DNA of 64,000 nt from Larus michahellis (GCF_964199755.1 NC_133899.1:27507446-27571445); one strand, 5' to 3'; shown: positions 1-11,560, counted from the stretch's first letter. Program-made: numbers and translations. The notes: generated by a model from the letters alone, not told the origin.

Positions 1-1420
1 GTGTGTAAGGGCAGCCGGGAAAACATGCATTTCTCTTTCAAATACAAACTTCTGACACTGCGCTGCCGCTGGGGAGAGCACATTTTTATTCAGCTGCTGT
101 AAGGAGCGGCCGTCTCCGGCTTGCCCTGCTCCTGATGGGTGACAACATTCCCTGCAATCTAAAAGTTGTTTTTTAAATCTGGCACCACAGAACCATCATA
201 TCAACAGCCAGGAAAACAGGAGCTGGGCCATGGGATGGTGCCATGACAGTTCCCCACAACACGGCTCTGTGAATCCCAGCCCCGGCTTGTTTGGAACAAG
301 GAGGGGATGATTTTTTCTTTTCGCCATTTGACGCGAGGCTCTCGGGAAAGCCCCGGGGGCCAGGCTCACCTCCCCGTGCTGAGCACTGATGGATGGGGAG
401 GGCGGTGGTGGCGGGGGCTTGCTAAAGAGAAGGCAGGGAAAAATCTGCTCCTTTACGACTTCAAGGACTAATTTAGCCCCAGTGTTTTCTAACTGTCTTC
501 TGATGTTTAACTCACACCCAGTTGCTGAACTGAATCCATTAAATGCCTTTTTAGGGCTTTGCTGGTCGTGGCTGCTGTTCTGCTCCTTCTCCGAGACATC
601 AAAGCTCTCTCTGTAGCTGCCGTTCAACGGGGCTTGGCTGGAATAACACCAGGATGGTGTCCAAGCCTCCCCTGAACTCAGCGACCAGATACTGACAAGT
701 CATAAACCTCGCACAACGTGGCACGAGCACCATGTGTGTCTCGCTCTGTGCCCTGCGGGCGCGTGGTCCCTGGGCTGGCAGCAGGGAGGACAGGACCTGG
801 GCTACCTGGGGCTACCGGCTTCAGCCCAGACGAGCATGAGGTCTCAGGGCTGTGGTGGGTTCAGGTTCACGGCAATTTCACTGCAGCGTCCTGGTCTAGA
901 TGCTGTTAGCTGCTGCCCAGCGGTAGCTTCAAGCATGAAAATCTGTGTCTGCGGGCTCCTCCATCCTCATTCTCTGCAGCCTCTGAAACGGGTGTGCTGT
1001 AGGTAACTGGGAAAACAGGTCACTCGGTTGCTTCAGGTACTTTCGGGCACTGTGTTTGAAAACACAGCCAGTCAAGTAGGTTAAAAAAGAAAAAAAGGGA
1101 GGAAGGGGGGAAATTAGACCACTACGGTGAGGCACCATGAGCACCCTATTAACTGGTAAATTTCTCTATTTTTTTTATCTCTGGATAAATTTCACCACAA
1201 TGATATTGGCAGCACAGGTCCACCTTTGTCCATGGGAGCTTGCGTGCACAGAACCAACCAGGTGAATAAAAATGGAGGAAATCTAAAAGGCGGTAACTGC
1301 TTTGCCATGGCCAGGGGTATTTCCTCCAAATGGGAGATTCAGCAGAGATTCGGGGAGCTCACTGTGGCCACGGCTGTTCCGGGGCTTTTAGGAGGAGTTC
1401 AGACGCAGAGGTGACTGGCA
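1..1420. other. unique noncoding sequence, no gene seen
   Basis: No recognisable gene, RNA or interspersed repeat. Open frames of 60-140 codons occur on both strands but none resembles a known family and they overlap one another. Local features are a G-rich run around 388-421 and a purine run (A-rich then G-rich) around 1081-1111. Confidence 0.6.
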
Positions 1421-1560
1421 ATTGAACAGACCCCTAAGTCCAGGCAATATATTCTTGTTAATCATACGAGTACCTAATACAAGATGGACATCAATAAATG
1501 TCAAAGGTTCCTCCCAGGCCTCAGGTGTTGCAGGAAAAGCAATTTGCTGTATAATCAGCC
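1421..1560. promoter_or_regulatory. conserved-element-like AT-rich block
   Basis: AT-rich, non-repetitive sequence with homeodomain-type words (TTAAT, ATCAATAAA) and a TGTCAAAGG word. It sits against a GC-rich patch that begins near 1561. Its texture resembles vertebrate conserved noncoding elements, but conservation cannot be tested from one sequence, so the regulatory label is inference. Confidence 0.25.
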
Positions 1561-1744
1561 GAGGTGATGAAGCCCGGGCTCCCATGGGTTTGGTCCCCTG
1601 GCGGCCGCCAGGAGCTAAGAGCCCCCCAGCCCCGTCCTCCCCCTCCCCGCCAGGCTGTGCCATGGGGGTCCCCATCACCCTGGCCGGCCCCCGCCGCCCC
1701 GCACAGCCACCAAGAGCTGTGCTTTCACCTGGGGCTTTCGGCAC
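1561..1744. other. GC-rich patch with overlapping chance ORFs
   Basis: C-rich sequence with several CpGs and open frames on both strands. The translations are proline- and alanine-rich and match no family I know. Few stops are expected at this base composition, so I do not call a gene. Confidence 0.5.
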
Positions 1745-1965
1745 CTGCCTCTATCAAAAGGCAATTTTTATCGCAGTATGGTAATTCTGCATATAGATAT
1801 ATTACTCTCAATAGAAGTCATATTTAAAAGGTGACATCCTTCAGCGATTAGCTGTGGAATACCCATTACCGGAGCAGAAGGCGGAAAATGCAATGATAAG
1901 TTCCTTGAATAAGAGAATCTTGATAAATCTCAATCCTTGCAATTTGGCGTAATATTCACATTGTG
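1745..1965. promoter_or_regulatory. conserved-element-like block (candidate enhancer)
   Basis: About 220 bases of balanced AT-rich complex sequence without simple repeats. It contains a TGATAAG GATA-type word near 1894 and several ATTA/TAAT and ATTACC words. The sharp contrast with the GC-rich patch just upstream, and the absence of repeats, suggest a conserved noncoding element. Function is inference only. Confidence 0.35.
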
Positions 1966-2635
1966 ATTCCACACCTGCACCTGCACTGTTTTGCTGCTCT
2001 TATTTGGTTCTGGTGCTCTACCTCAATGGTTTGGGCACTGGTTTGAAGTGGACGTGGTCTCTCAGGACAAGCTGACCGACGCCGCAGTGCCCCGCAGACC
2101 CAGAGCTCCGGCGCAGGCCAGGGTCGGTCCCCGAGCTCTTTGGTAGATGCTGGTTCTTGTAAACGCACCGAGGAATTGCTGGGGCAGGGTCAGCATCCCG
2201 GTGCCCCCACTTTTCAGAAAGTTATCCCTTGTCCTGGTGCATTGTTTCAATATGACACAAACGTTTCCTGACCATGTGAATGATAAGAAGAAAAAAAATT
2301 GTTAAAATGCTGGTGATCTGCCTCCAAACCCACTCTGAACCCTAGACCGTCCTGCTTACACAGCTTTGGAGACATGGAATAGTTAGACCTGAAAAAGAAA
2401 CAGAATATTTCATATGTTTTATCTGACCTACCACTGCCACATTTCTGCCTCAAATTCCCCCAAAATAACAGACACTCAACCACCTTTCCTAAGGAGACAT
2501 TTCAGATTTTACCTGCTGGGGAATTATAAAGGAGGAACACTCAAGGCATACAAAAATGATAATAAAAATATTTCAGCATAACTGTATTTTACTCAATCTA
2601 TCATACAATAAAAAGGAGTCAACAGGAAGGAGGGC
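1966..2635. other. unique noncoding sequence
   Basis: Mixed-composition DNA with no recognised gene or transposon. A short A-run is present around 2289-2299. Minus-strand open frames here look random. Confidence 0.55.
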
Positions 2636-2700
2636 CTCACTGTGCCAGGCGCTGTACCAAAGAGGTGTTTTATCAGCTCCGGTAACTCCAGCATGTTAAT
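2636..2700 (+). repeat. possible ancient MIR-like SINE scrap
   Basis: A segment reading ACTGTGCCAGGCGCTGTACC resembles the core word of the MIR SINE family (TGTGCCAGGCACTGTTC, from memory). Only about 25 bases look alike, and the flanks are not convincing. It could be a coincidence; a repeat-profile search would decide. Confidence 0.2.
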
Positions 2701-3479
2701 TAGCAGCAGGGCCAGCACAGCCCGCTGTGGGGTTCATGCAGCTGGGCGCTGAGCACCTGAGACTGACCCCCTGTGCCTGCAGCACACCTCAGCGCCTGAA
2801 GTATTAGTAAATCAATAAAAAGGAGAAAAAAAGAAAAAAGGAAAACAAGTTACGTCTTTGGCGGGGAGTCAGCTGGCTGGTGCGGAGGTGTCTCTTCCCG
2901 CCCGGTGTGGTGGGGAGCAGCAGATGCTGTGTCCCACTCACGCGGTGCCTGAGACCGACTGGTCCAAGTGTCCACGTGCCTGTTCAGTCCTCGCTCTGCG
3001 CCTCCCCATCCCATTGCACTCCCCCGTAGGTGCTCCCCAACAAGTTTTTCTCACTTCTTTACTTTTTTGCTTTTCCTTACTGGTGGCATTTGCATTTCTC
3101 CTTTGGCATTACCTTTCTGTTCACCTTTCTCCAGGAAGATCAATGCAGCTGAAGAAGGGCAAGTTATTTACTTTGACAGCCATAAATTCAAATGAGCCCA
3201 GCTTAAAAATTCTCTGTGTCCAGTTCTACAAAATGAGCAACCTCATCCTTATATCTCCATCTGAGAAGCCTCCCTTGCAGACCAGAAGGGGTTTAAGGCA
3301 CAGGCTCAAAATGCCGTACGCATACCTGATACCAGCCTGGCCAGTGAGGGACAGGCTGTCCGCAGCCGCACCCAGTAACCCGTGACTTTTCAGACAGATA
3401 TTTAAATCTCAACACCTTAGAAGTTAGCCGTGATTCCATTGGGAAGGGTTACGTTTCCAAGGGACAAGTCACAATTCGA
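2701..3479. other. unique noncoding sequence with C/T-rich stretch
   Basis: Contains a pyrimidine-rich run around 3045-3125. Open frames of 175 and 75 codons on the plus strand run through this tract; the longer one contains a leucine/phenylalanine-rich stretch that is explained by the pyrimidine bias. No known domain is visible. Confidence 0.5.
3144..3290 (+). repeat. possible ancient MIR-like fragment
   Basis: The words GGGCAAGTTATTTAC and, further on, CAGTTCTACAAAATGAG resemble in order the MIR words GGGCAAGTTACTTAAC and CAGTTTCCTCATCTGTAAAATG. An unmatched stretch separates them. The similarity is weak and from memory. Confidence 0.2.
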
Positions 3480-4215
3480 GTGTCACTGTAAGCAGGTTAC
3501 TACATCGCAAAATTATCATTAGTTTACATGAGGAAATTATCTTTTCAAGGATCAAAATGCTGGGTTGAATTTTCTCTTAATGATCATTAATATTTCTTAC
3601 CGCGTTGTGTGCAATATTACCAGAGTCATTGGTCTGTGCTACTATTGTGCAACTGCCAAATTAAAGACTCTTAATAATTCAGATTTATTACCCTGTGGTT
3701 CCTCTTGGCGAAACAGGAAAGATTCTCCAACCAAGTAACTGGGTATGAAGTCTAATCAATCTGTATTTATTTTTCTTTAACTACACATGAATGTTTAAAA
3801 GTTCTGTTCTGTCTACTCTGCGCTACTCTATTTTGTTCTATACTATTTCAAACATCTACTCTCATAATGATGGGTTATTGTTTTATAAAAGTTCACACCC
3901 TTATCAGGACAGCGAGACATATTCTCACCTTTCAAGCTCTCATTGCTATGCAGGCTTTTTTGAATGAATAACTTTGATATGCAATTATTTGCATACTTTC
4001 ATGCCATATGAATGATCTCTGTTATTTTTACTTTAAATGTCTAGTTTTAAATGAGCATAATGAGGATGTGCAGCTTTATACAAACACACGTATAACTCAA
4101 ATGTGCTGTAATGCCCACTCTAATGAAATTGTGTGCTACAAATGGCCTGCTAACAGCAGTGATCTATTTCCTTCCTATTATTTCAAGGTAGAAATAATTT
4201 TCTATTTGAGAAATA
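3480..4215. promoter_or_regulatory. AT-rich conserved-element-like block with TAAT palindrome
   Basis: AT-rich complex sequence. It holds a perfect 14-base palindrome TTAATGATCATTAA at 3577-3590, which places TAAT and ATTA homeodomain core words in inverted arrangement. An octamer word ATTTGCAT lies at 3987-3994. No coding potential is apparent beyond a 70-codon plus-strand frame at 4008-4220 of random appearance. Regulatory function is inferred from texture only. Confidence 0.35.
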
Positions 4216-6185
4216 ATTGACTCAACTGTCCATAAATAGACATTCCAAAGACTTTCCAGAAATTCCTTAATTGAACCTTTTCTACAGTCGTCTTCAGTGC
4301 AGAAAATCCACTTTCACATGAACCTGCACTCATAATTCGGAGATCTAAATGAAAGGATGCTGTTGCTCTTCCTCCAGCACCCCACGGACGCGCCGGGACT
4401 GATGGCAAACGGGACCCAGGGCAGGGAGCCCGGGGAAAATGGAACAGCAGGGAGGTGCTCCGCTGAATTCCAACCAGCTATTTATTGAATGCCCAATTTC
4501 CTTTGAATTCACAAAAGGCATCGTGTAAAGCTGTGCACAATCAGCTCTTTCTATTGCATTATTTATTATTCATCACCTCTCCAGGGGACTGAAGATGCTA
4601 AACGTGTCAGGCTAGCACTTTGTAGGACACAAGAAGCATTTTGTCATTGAAGATATTCTCACTCCCTTCCCCTGAAGATGATCACATTCAGAGGAAAAAT
4701 TCCGGTAACAGGAGGACCTGTAACCAGGATTGTCTCAAGTAACACAGGACACTTCTCGACAAACATTTTTTTGGCAAAAATGAGTTCCATTCCTGGTTTA
4801 CTGTCCTGGAAAGAAAAAAAAACTGGCAAGACCTCACGCCTTTAAACTTATATTAAAATGGTCTTGTTACCTGTTATTGCCGTATTCCCCTTCTGCCTCC
4901 TGCAGCATAGAGCCCAGGGGGCCGTGTTTTGTCTGGGGTGGGCGATTGCTCAGGCCACTGCCTCATGCCAGAGCAATGGAAACCACAAAACCTGACAATT
5001 CTCCCTGGAAAAGTCATCGGGGTGATGTGCATAACGACCTCATGATGTACCTGCTGCTTGTGCCGCCAGTGCTACTAAAATCAGTCATTGACGGTGGTAT
5101 TGTAATCTTACAGTTTGGTAGCAGTCAACATGCCTTCTGAAGGGAGAAGCCCCTTTTACCAAACCTACTGGTGTTCCTTCAGAAACCAACAGCTAAATGT
5201 GACATACTTGATCTTGGATTTTCAAAATCCAGTTAGTGAGGCTCCACACGGAAAGCTCTTGTGGACGGCAGACAAAACTCCGGCTGCAATGGGAAGCGCG
5301 CACTGGCTAGGCCAGCAGGGAGCAGCGAGTCTCAGCAGGGATGTGTGGCAGCAGGGAGAGCGGCGCCATGCCCAAGTCCTACATCTTTTGTAAATGAAAC
5401 TGAAAAATTGGGAAGTTACAGAAAAGACCAAGAAAAAAACAATTTGGAGCTGAATGAAATGCCTGACAGTATAAATCTGAAAAGCTCAATACATTAAAAG
5501 TATCAGAAAAAGACCATGGTGTGACTTGATCCCTGTGGCACACCATCAAAGGAGAAAAATCCTATTTACTGACCCAATCCTCACTCTAGCTGGGAACGGC
5601 ATAACAAGAAGCAACATCTGACAGCTGAAACATGAATCAGGCTTTGTCACTGCGCAGGTGATCCACCAGTGGAAGCCTTCCCTTCCCTGACAGCCCGGCT
5701 CTGCAATGTCACAGCACCAGCCCTTGTGTCACCGGGTGCCGTTCCCCGCCTGGTGTCACCGGAGAGGCCAAGCCAGGCGATCTAACGACCCTGCAGACAC
5801 TCCAGCGTATTGATCTTTAATACTTTCCCTTCAGCTTTTGCTGGTTTCTTCTTTCAGAAAAGCGTTTTTTACCTCACTTGGTATCTTGACCTCCTTTGGA
5901 CCTCTGCCTTTCACCACTTCCTCAGTTAATTTTATATGGCAGGATCCAAAATTTACCTCTGCTGTGACACATTAGTGACATCTGCCAGACACCTGGGACA
6001 TGCTGCTGTTTGTTCCTTGCACGCTGAGCTGCGCACAGAGGATGTATTCTCCGGGGTGCGTATATATGCGGAGGAGAGGAGTCTTCCCTTGGAGCGAGCA
6101 TCCTCCCTGCCAGCAGCCACAGCAGCACACCAAGCAACACCCGAAACTCCCAAACTCCCCTCTCCACAGAATGTATGTAATGTGT
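4216..6185. other. unique noncoding sequence
   Basis: No gene recognised. The part at about 4470-4690 is AT-rich and resembles the conserved-element-like blocks. GC content rises towards 6000-6180, where a TATATATGC word lies in a moderately CpG-containing stretch at about 6060-6070. Overlapping ORFs on both strands between 5920 and 6510 run into the neighbouring CR1 copy and are not genes. Confidence 0.5.
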
Positions 6186-6487
6186 TAAAGGGGGCTCCAG
6201 GAAAGCTGGGGAGGGACTCTGGATCAGGGAGGGGAGCCATGGGACGAGGGGGAACAGTTTTAAACTGAAAGAGGGGAGATTTAGGTGAGATATTAGGGAG
6301 AAATTCTTTGCTGTGCGGGTGGTGAGCCCCTGGCCCAGGTTGCCCAGAGAAGCTGTGGCTGCCCCATCCCTGGAGGTGTTCAAGGCCAGGTTGGACGGGG
6401 CTTGGAGCAACCTGGTCTGGTGGGAGGTGTCCCTGCCCAGGGCAGGGGGGTGGAACAAACTCTTTAACCTTCTCCTCCAACCCCCCT
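6186..6487 (+). mobile_element. CR1 LINE 3' fragment (5'-truncated)
   Basis: CR1 is the dominant LINE of bird genomes and is usually truncated at its 5' end. This copy carries only the 3' untranslated region: it starts inside the GGGGCTCCAGGAAAGCTGGG segment, passes the GAAGCTGTGGCTGCCCC and TTCAAGGCCAGGTTGGACGG segments, and degrades after GGGCAGGGGGGTGG. The terminal octamer repeats are not preserved. Over 6191-6372 it differs from the copy at 49751-49932 at only six of 182 positions, so the two are close members of one subfamily. Confidence 0.95.
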
Positions 6488-7280
6488 TTAAAAGAAAGGT
6501 TCTTGGTTAAATTTCTTCTTTGAGTTGATTGTTTATTTTAATTTCTGCATCTTTCATCATTTTCCAAAATGTTATAATTTCCAGTTTTTTTCAGAAATAT
6601 GTAACTACATTTCAGAAAGTCTTTTATTTTTTTAAAGGGATCAAAAGACTCTTTTCTACACAAATGAAAGACAGAGAGTGACGTGAGTGACAGATATAGT
6701 TTTAACATTTTTCCCCTTAGTGGCACAGCAAAATACATAGCTGGGTATAGACCATACCAAATTCAGACTCAGATTGATTTGCTGCTGTGAAACAATGTTT
6801 TATGTGTGAAAGCAACGGGCAAAGCGCAGAATCTCTGAATTAATTCCAGGAAAACACCTTGGCTGTTGCAGTGATGTAGCATCCTTTTGTGGCTCCAGAA
6901 AATTCAAGACACTTCAGGCTCTTGCACCAAAGCTTACTTTCTCTCCATTTCACAAATACGGGAGAGGAACCATAAACAGAAATATTTACCCATATCCCGC
7001 TTTAAATTAGCTGTAGTTCCATGAGGACGGAATTTAACAAAAATAATTAAAAAAAATAAAAAAAGGAGACTCGTGCCTTTTCTTCAACCTGTATTTTCAC
7101 AGTTATTGACGATGCTTCCCAGAAATGCCCCTCCAGACAGGCTGATCTGCTGCTTTTAGTCGCCCTGACATTCTGCCTTCTGGGTCTGTCTGCAGCCCTG
7201 GCAGCTCTCCTGCGCGCCCGATCCCTCCTCTCTGACATATTTTCAGGCGAGACATGAAAATAAAATGGAAAGCTCATACC
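6488..7280. other. AT-rich unique noncoding sequence
   Basis: T- and A-rich DNA without a recognised gene. An A-rich low-complexity tract lies at about 7037-7065. A minus-strand 87-codon frame at 7047-7310 is rich in arginine but matches no family I know. Confidence 0.5.
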
Positions 7281-8130
7281 GGCGATGTCAAAGTGCTGTC
7301 CCCAGAGCATCCATTATCCCCCGTGAGCCCGCGGTGAGGGCAGCGAGCGCACCCCGGGCGGGTCAGGGTGGCAGCAGAGGAGCACCCGCGCCTGCATCGC
7401 CCCCCACCACCACTGACTGATACGGGACCAGGCTTTCTTTCTGAAGCTCCGCGACTGTGATTCCTGCAGTGCGTTCAATTAAGCAAAATTATTTCCCTGC
7501 ACCTGGAGCTGGCTGAGGGTGATAAAGTGTCTCAGAAGCTCTTCTGGCCTGTGACGGGTTCAGGCAGGAGCCCGGCTTGTCCAGGAGCAGCAGGAGCCTA
7601 AAGGTGGCTTAAACCAAACCTTTGGTGCAAGAATCTGTTTAGCTCCTCTGTGATGGGTATTTGTACTCTGGCATCTATAGCAGCATATGGCAGTGATTTC
7701 CCAACCGCCCACCTAGGGCTGTGTGACAAACACGCCACCTCACGCTCCTTGTAAGCTTCGGCCAGCAAATCTCCTTGGGCGTCTTCTGTTGTGTGAAACC
7801 CTCACTAAACACTCCCCACGTACCCTGCGCATGTCACCCTGCGCTTGCTGATGGCCGTCCGCAGCCCAGGCAGGAGGCTGCAGCAAGGGGACCGCAACCG
7901 GGTGGACACGTGCGCACGCACCACCAGCACACCTGCACGCACCCGCACGCGTGCCCAGACGGCCACCGGCACGCTCGTCCCTCCTCGGCGAGGTCTCACC
8001 GGTCCCCTTCTCTCTGAAGCAATTACCTCACGAAGCCGCTTAAATTCTGCTAAAATAATAGTTGCGCTGCAGAAAGGGGCACTGGGTGAGTGGGGCTGGC
8101 CCTGAGCCCAGGCCGGGGGCGGGTTTGCCC
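7281..8130. other. GC-rich, CpG-containing unique segment
   Basis: GC content is clearly above the flanks at 7310-7400 and 7840-8000, with repeated CACG/GCAC words near 7900-7980 that resemble a degenerate CA-rich simple repeat. Overlapping open frames on both strands are explained by base composition. It could be a small CpG island, but no promoter signal is decisive. Confidence 0.4.
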
Positions 8131-9660
8131 GGCACTGGGGAAGTGATCGGGCACTTGGCTGCTGTGCCCTGGGCTACCACTGTGCCGAGAAGACTTTAAA
8201 GATCCTTGGTTTCAAGGGTAGCAAAGCAATAACAAAAGCAATCTGCTGGTTCCACGTGCTGCTCTGATACGCAGTGCAGAGACGAATTCAGAGACTGAAG
8301 AGAAAGAAGAGAAGTGAAGAAAATAAACCTAAGTGAAAAAACCATGCTGGTCTGCTGACACCTTGAAGCTTTGAGAAGTGCTTTGTAAGAGCAGTCCCGT
8401 CAGTCACGTTCCCTCAGAAGTCCCACATCACTCATACCTCTAAATGTGCACGAACTGTGGATCTCCAAGGCAGAAAAGGAACAGGACCATAGTGTGATCT
8501 GTTTTGCACTGTGGGTGGTAAAATCCAGGTGGCGAGGGACATCAGAGGAGTCTACAGTTCTTCAATTGACCTTGGTCTATTCCTGGAAAGGAACACACCT
8601 TCCCTCCTTCCAAAAGGGTTTTTCCTTTCAACAGAAGAACAGTGGATGTCAGGACATATTAAACCATAGCATTGCCATGAGACAAATATAGATGTGGTGG
8701 GAGGACTCCCGTTGTTTTTTCTCGTTGCTGCTCAAGGTTTGTGTTCATGAGGAGCGGCAGCTTGAGGAGCAGAAGGCTCCTGCAGGAGCGGGTACCCTGC
8801 GCAGGCGCGGGCTCCTGGCAGCGCTCACGTCTCCAGCTCAGCCACGCTCTCCCGCTCCTACAGGTTATTTCTGCACCTGCCATTGGGCATGGTGGAGTCG
8901 ACCCATCAACAACAAAAGGAAGAGATATCACCTACGGCCACAAAGGCTGAAAAATGGATATATATGTATAATTTTCAGCCTTTATTTATGCCATATACCC
9001 TCATATTCTTGATGTGAGTAAATTCATTTTCTTAGCAAACAGGAAAGCTGTGAGGTAGCCAGGTAACACTAGAGGACCTCGACTTCAAGGAAATTAGTAT
9101 TAATGATTTTGGGGGGCAAATAGGGAGAAATCTCTTCTTAATCAACAACTAAATCTAGCAGTTTTTAGCAGTGACGTATAGAGTCAGCTTTTTCTTCAGC
9201 AGACTATTCATGCCGTACTTAGTGGCATTCTTGCTTTTTAACCAAAATGTGGCCACCTTACCACAGAGTGCGTGCAGGAAGTTCGGAAAGGTAGAATCGG
9301 ATGTGATTCACCAGCCCCTGCCCACGTGCTTTTTGACTCTGAAAGAGTCCCAGAGTCCAGGGTGTACCTTTATGAAAATAGGTTGATTTCTCTCCGTGCA
9401 CGTCACAGGTGCCTCTGAGCCTTTTCATCCTGCTCTTTATCATCATTTTTATTAATATGACTCTGCAAACCCTCAGCTTACATGTCTGCAGCCCAGCTGA
9501 CCTCTGACAGAGACCTTTCAAAAGCGGGTGTTGCAGCAGCCGGGTGCCGAAGCCTTGGTGCTCGGACAGGTTTGAAACGGCTCAGCTCAGTTGTCAGGTT
9601 TGGTGTGGACACGATCAGAGTCACCAGCATGACCACTGAGGAGCAATTGCAGTGTTATAT
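8131..9660. other. unique noncoding sequence
   Basis: No recognised gene or repeat apart from the hairpin at 8942-8983. Open frames at 8659-9012 on both strands overlap each other and look random. Confidence 0.5.
8942..8983. repeat. short inverted repeat (hairpin)
   Basis: A perfect 12-base inverted repeat, AAAGGCTGAAAA at 8942-8953 and TTTTCAGCCTTT at 8972-8983, encloses an 18-base AT-rich loop with TATATAT. It could be a small hairpin RNA, a recombination-prone cruciform or chance. The arms are too short for a typical miRNA precursor. Confidence 0.7.
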
Positions 9661-10315
9661 GTATTTATAACAGCTCTTAGGTGAAAACAGAATACTTTTT
9701 CATTTTTCCATCAAACTTCTAGTTATGTTTATTCTCCAATATCAATGTTTTACTATAGCACTGATTCGCAATTTCATTGAATTGGCTGCCTTTAACAGCT
9801 AGCATTTGCATGAGTTCCCCGCATCAATATCCGTAGTTTTATATATATAATAAAGTAAACCACACTGAAAGATCATCTTAACTTTATTTACTGTGCCCAT
9901 TCTGTAATATTTAGATCTGCTAAAATCGTTAGGGCATTTTAATTGTCTTATCATTATTCAGCCAAAGCACCCGATACCCTTTCCAGAGACCATGTGCACA
10001 GATGAAACTGCAGAACATAACTTGAATTATACCAAGTATTGAATCTGCTACAGGATAGTTCTAACTGCCCATAATTTTCTTTAAAAAAAAAATAAATTTC
10101 AAAGTAACAACTGATGTCCTCTATAAATGAAAGTTTGTGACTATTTATTATTTTAGTTTGGTCTTTTTATACCTCCTTTCAATGGGAAACTATATATTCC
10201 TTACTTGATTTTGCTGATAAATTTTGCACTGAAACACAATTGTTGAAGCTCTGTTATTGCCCAAATGCCACTAAAACTGTTGGGGAAGGGACTCAGATAC
10301 AGAGCTCAAACCAAT
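9661..10315. promoter_or_regulatory. AT-rich block, conserved-element-like
   Basis: Strongly AT-rich complex sequence with an ATTTGCAT octamer word near 9804-9811 and several TTTAT/ATTTA words, running up to the edge of the large microsatellite. No coding frame is credible. The regulatory label is a guess from texture. Confidence 0.25.
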
Positions 10316-10769
10316 CCCTCCTTCCTTCCTTCCTTCCTTCCTTCCTTCCTTCCTTCCTTCCTTCCTTCCTTCCTTCCTTCCTTCCTTCTTTCCTTCCTTC
10401 CTTCCTTCCTTCCTTCCTTCCTTCCTTCCTTCCTTCCTTCCTTCCTTCCTTCCTTCCTTCCTTCTTTCCTTCCTTCCTTCCTTCCTTCCTTCCTTCCTTC
10501 CTTCCTTCCTTCCTTCCTTCCTTCCCTCCTTTCTCCCTCCCTCCCTCCTTCCTTCCTTCCTTCCTTCCTTCCTTCCTTCCTTCCTTCCTTCCTTCCTTCC
10601 TTCCTTCCTTCCTTCCTTCCTTCCTTCCTTCTTTCCTTCCTTCCTTCCTTCTTTCCTTCCTCCCTCCCTCCCTCCCTCCCTCCCTCCCTCCCCTCCTTCC
10701 TTCCTTCCTTCCTTCCTTCCTTCCTTCCTTCCTTCCTTCCTTCCTTCCTTCCTTCCTTCTTTCCTTCCT
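10316..10769. repeat. (CTTC)n / (CCCT)n interrupted polypyrimidine microsatellite
   Basis: About 454 bases of almost pure pyrimidine, built mainly from CTTC tetramers. Variant CTTT units fall near 10390, 10464, 10630 and 10650. Two blocks convert to CCCT-type units, one around 10523-10548 and one around 10660-10696. The frames that read through it give serine/leucine/proline/phenylalanine repeats and are artefacts. Long homopyrimidine mirror repeats of this kind can form triplex (H-DNA) structure and are length-unstable. Confidence 0.98.
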
Positions 10770-10797
10770 ATTATTTTTATTTATTATTATTATTAAT
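10770..10797. repeat. (TTA)n short simple repeat
   Basis: A short ATTATT/TTATTA run directly abuts the CTTC array, making a compound microsatellite. The junction suggests it may be an older simple repeat next to which the tetramer array expanded. Confidence 0.75.
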
Positions 10798-11560
10798 ACC
10801 TTATTTTTCCCAATCTGAATTGTCTGAGTCAGTGTTTAGCTGTTAGCTTTACATTCTTCGTTCCTAAATTCACGTCCAGTCCATTGATCTCTATAAATCT
10901 GGACCCCAGTAACCTGTGATTGACCTATTGGCTGTTAACTTTTAAGATCTTTCAATTAGCTGGCCTTCAAATCCAAAACGCCTATGTTTTAATGAAGAAT
11001 TTCATTCTTGTTTAGTCAGATATATATTCTATAAGTCACTCTGTTAAAAATACAGAGAGAAAACTTGGAAAGGTTTAAAATAAATTATATTACCATTGTA
11101 TGTCTATGGTTCTTTACGGTTATTCAGAAGCAGTGCTCTTGTTAATCTAAATATATATCAAAACAGATAATAGTAACTAATTAACCCTGCCCTAAATAAT
11201 GCCGATAAGCTTACATCTTTACTAAACAAAGTTATTTCACCCTTACTAACAAAGGCACAAAGCCAGGAATTTGGAGCTTATCAATTAAGGAAGTAATAGG
11301 CATCCATAGCGGTAAGGAAAATAAAACATTTTAAATGGAAGGAGGCATTAAAGTCATTTCTGCCTCATTTGCTGTGTTCTACAATGACTGCATGCAGAAG
11401 AGAAAGAGCAAGACAAAAATCAGTGAAACATTCTCAAAAGCGGAGTAAAGTTGTACATGTTGTAACGTTTTTCTTAAAGAGAAAAACAAAACCAAACCAA
11501 GCCACACTTTCTTACAAGGCCGGTCTATTTGCTAGAGGGAATGACTTGAGCTCAGAGATC
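10798..11560. other. AT-rich unique noncoding sequence
   Basis: AT-rich DNA with no recognised gene or mobile element. An 84-codon plus-strand frame at 11369-11623 shows no domain. Base composition is similar to the block upstream of the microsatellite. Confidence 0.5.

Noticed and set aside
5309..5327. GGCCAGCAGGGAGCAGCG as a CTCF site
   Set aside because: One mismatch falls in the invariant GGC part of the core, so it is weaker than the 16848 candidate.
5922..6510. ORFs of 110-178 codons on both strands
   Set aside because: They run across the CR1 3' untranslated region and its flank, which has no coding function there; frames on both strands are open.
8027..8066. 40-nt minus-strand microexon-like segment between CTTTCTGCAG and GAG|GTAATTG
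   Set aside because: Splice-like pairs this close occur often by chance in 64 kb, and nothing else links it to a gene.
10240..10846. Two ORFs of about 190 codons with serine/leucine/proline/phenylalanine repeats
   Set aside because: They simply translate the CTTC microsatellite in two frames.
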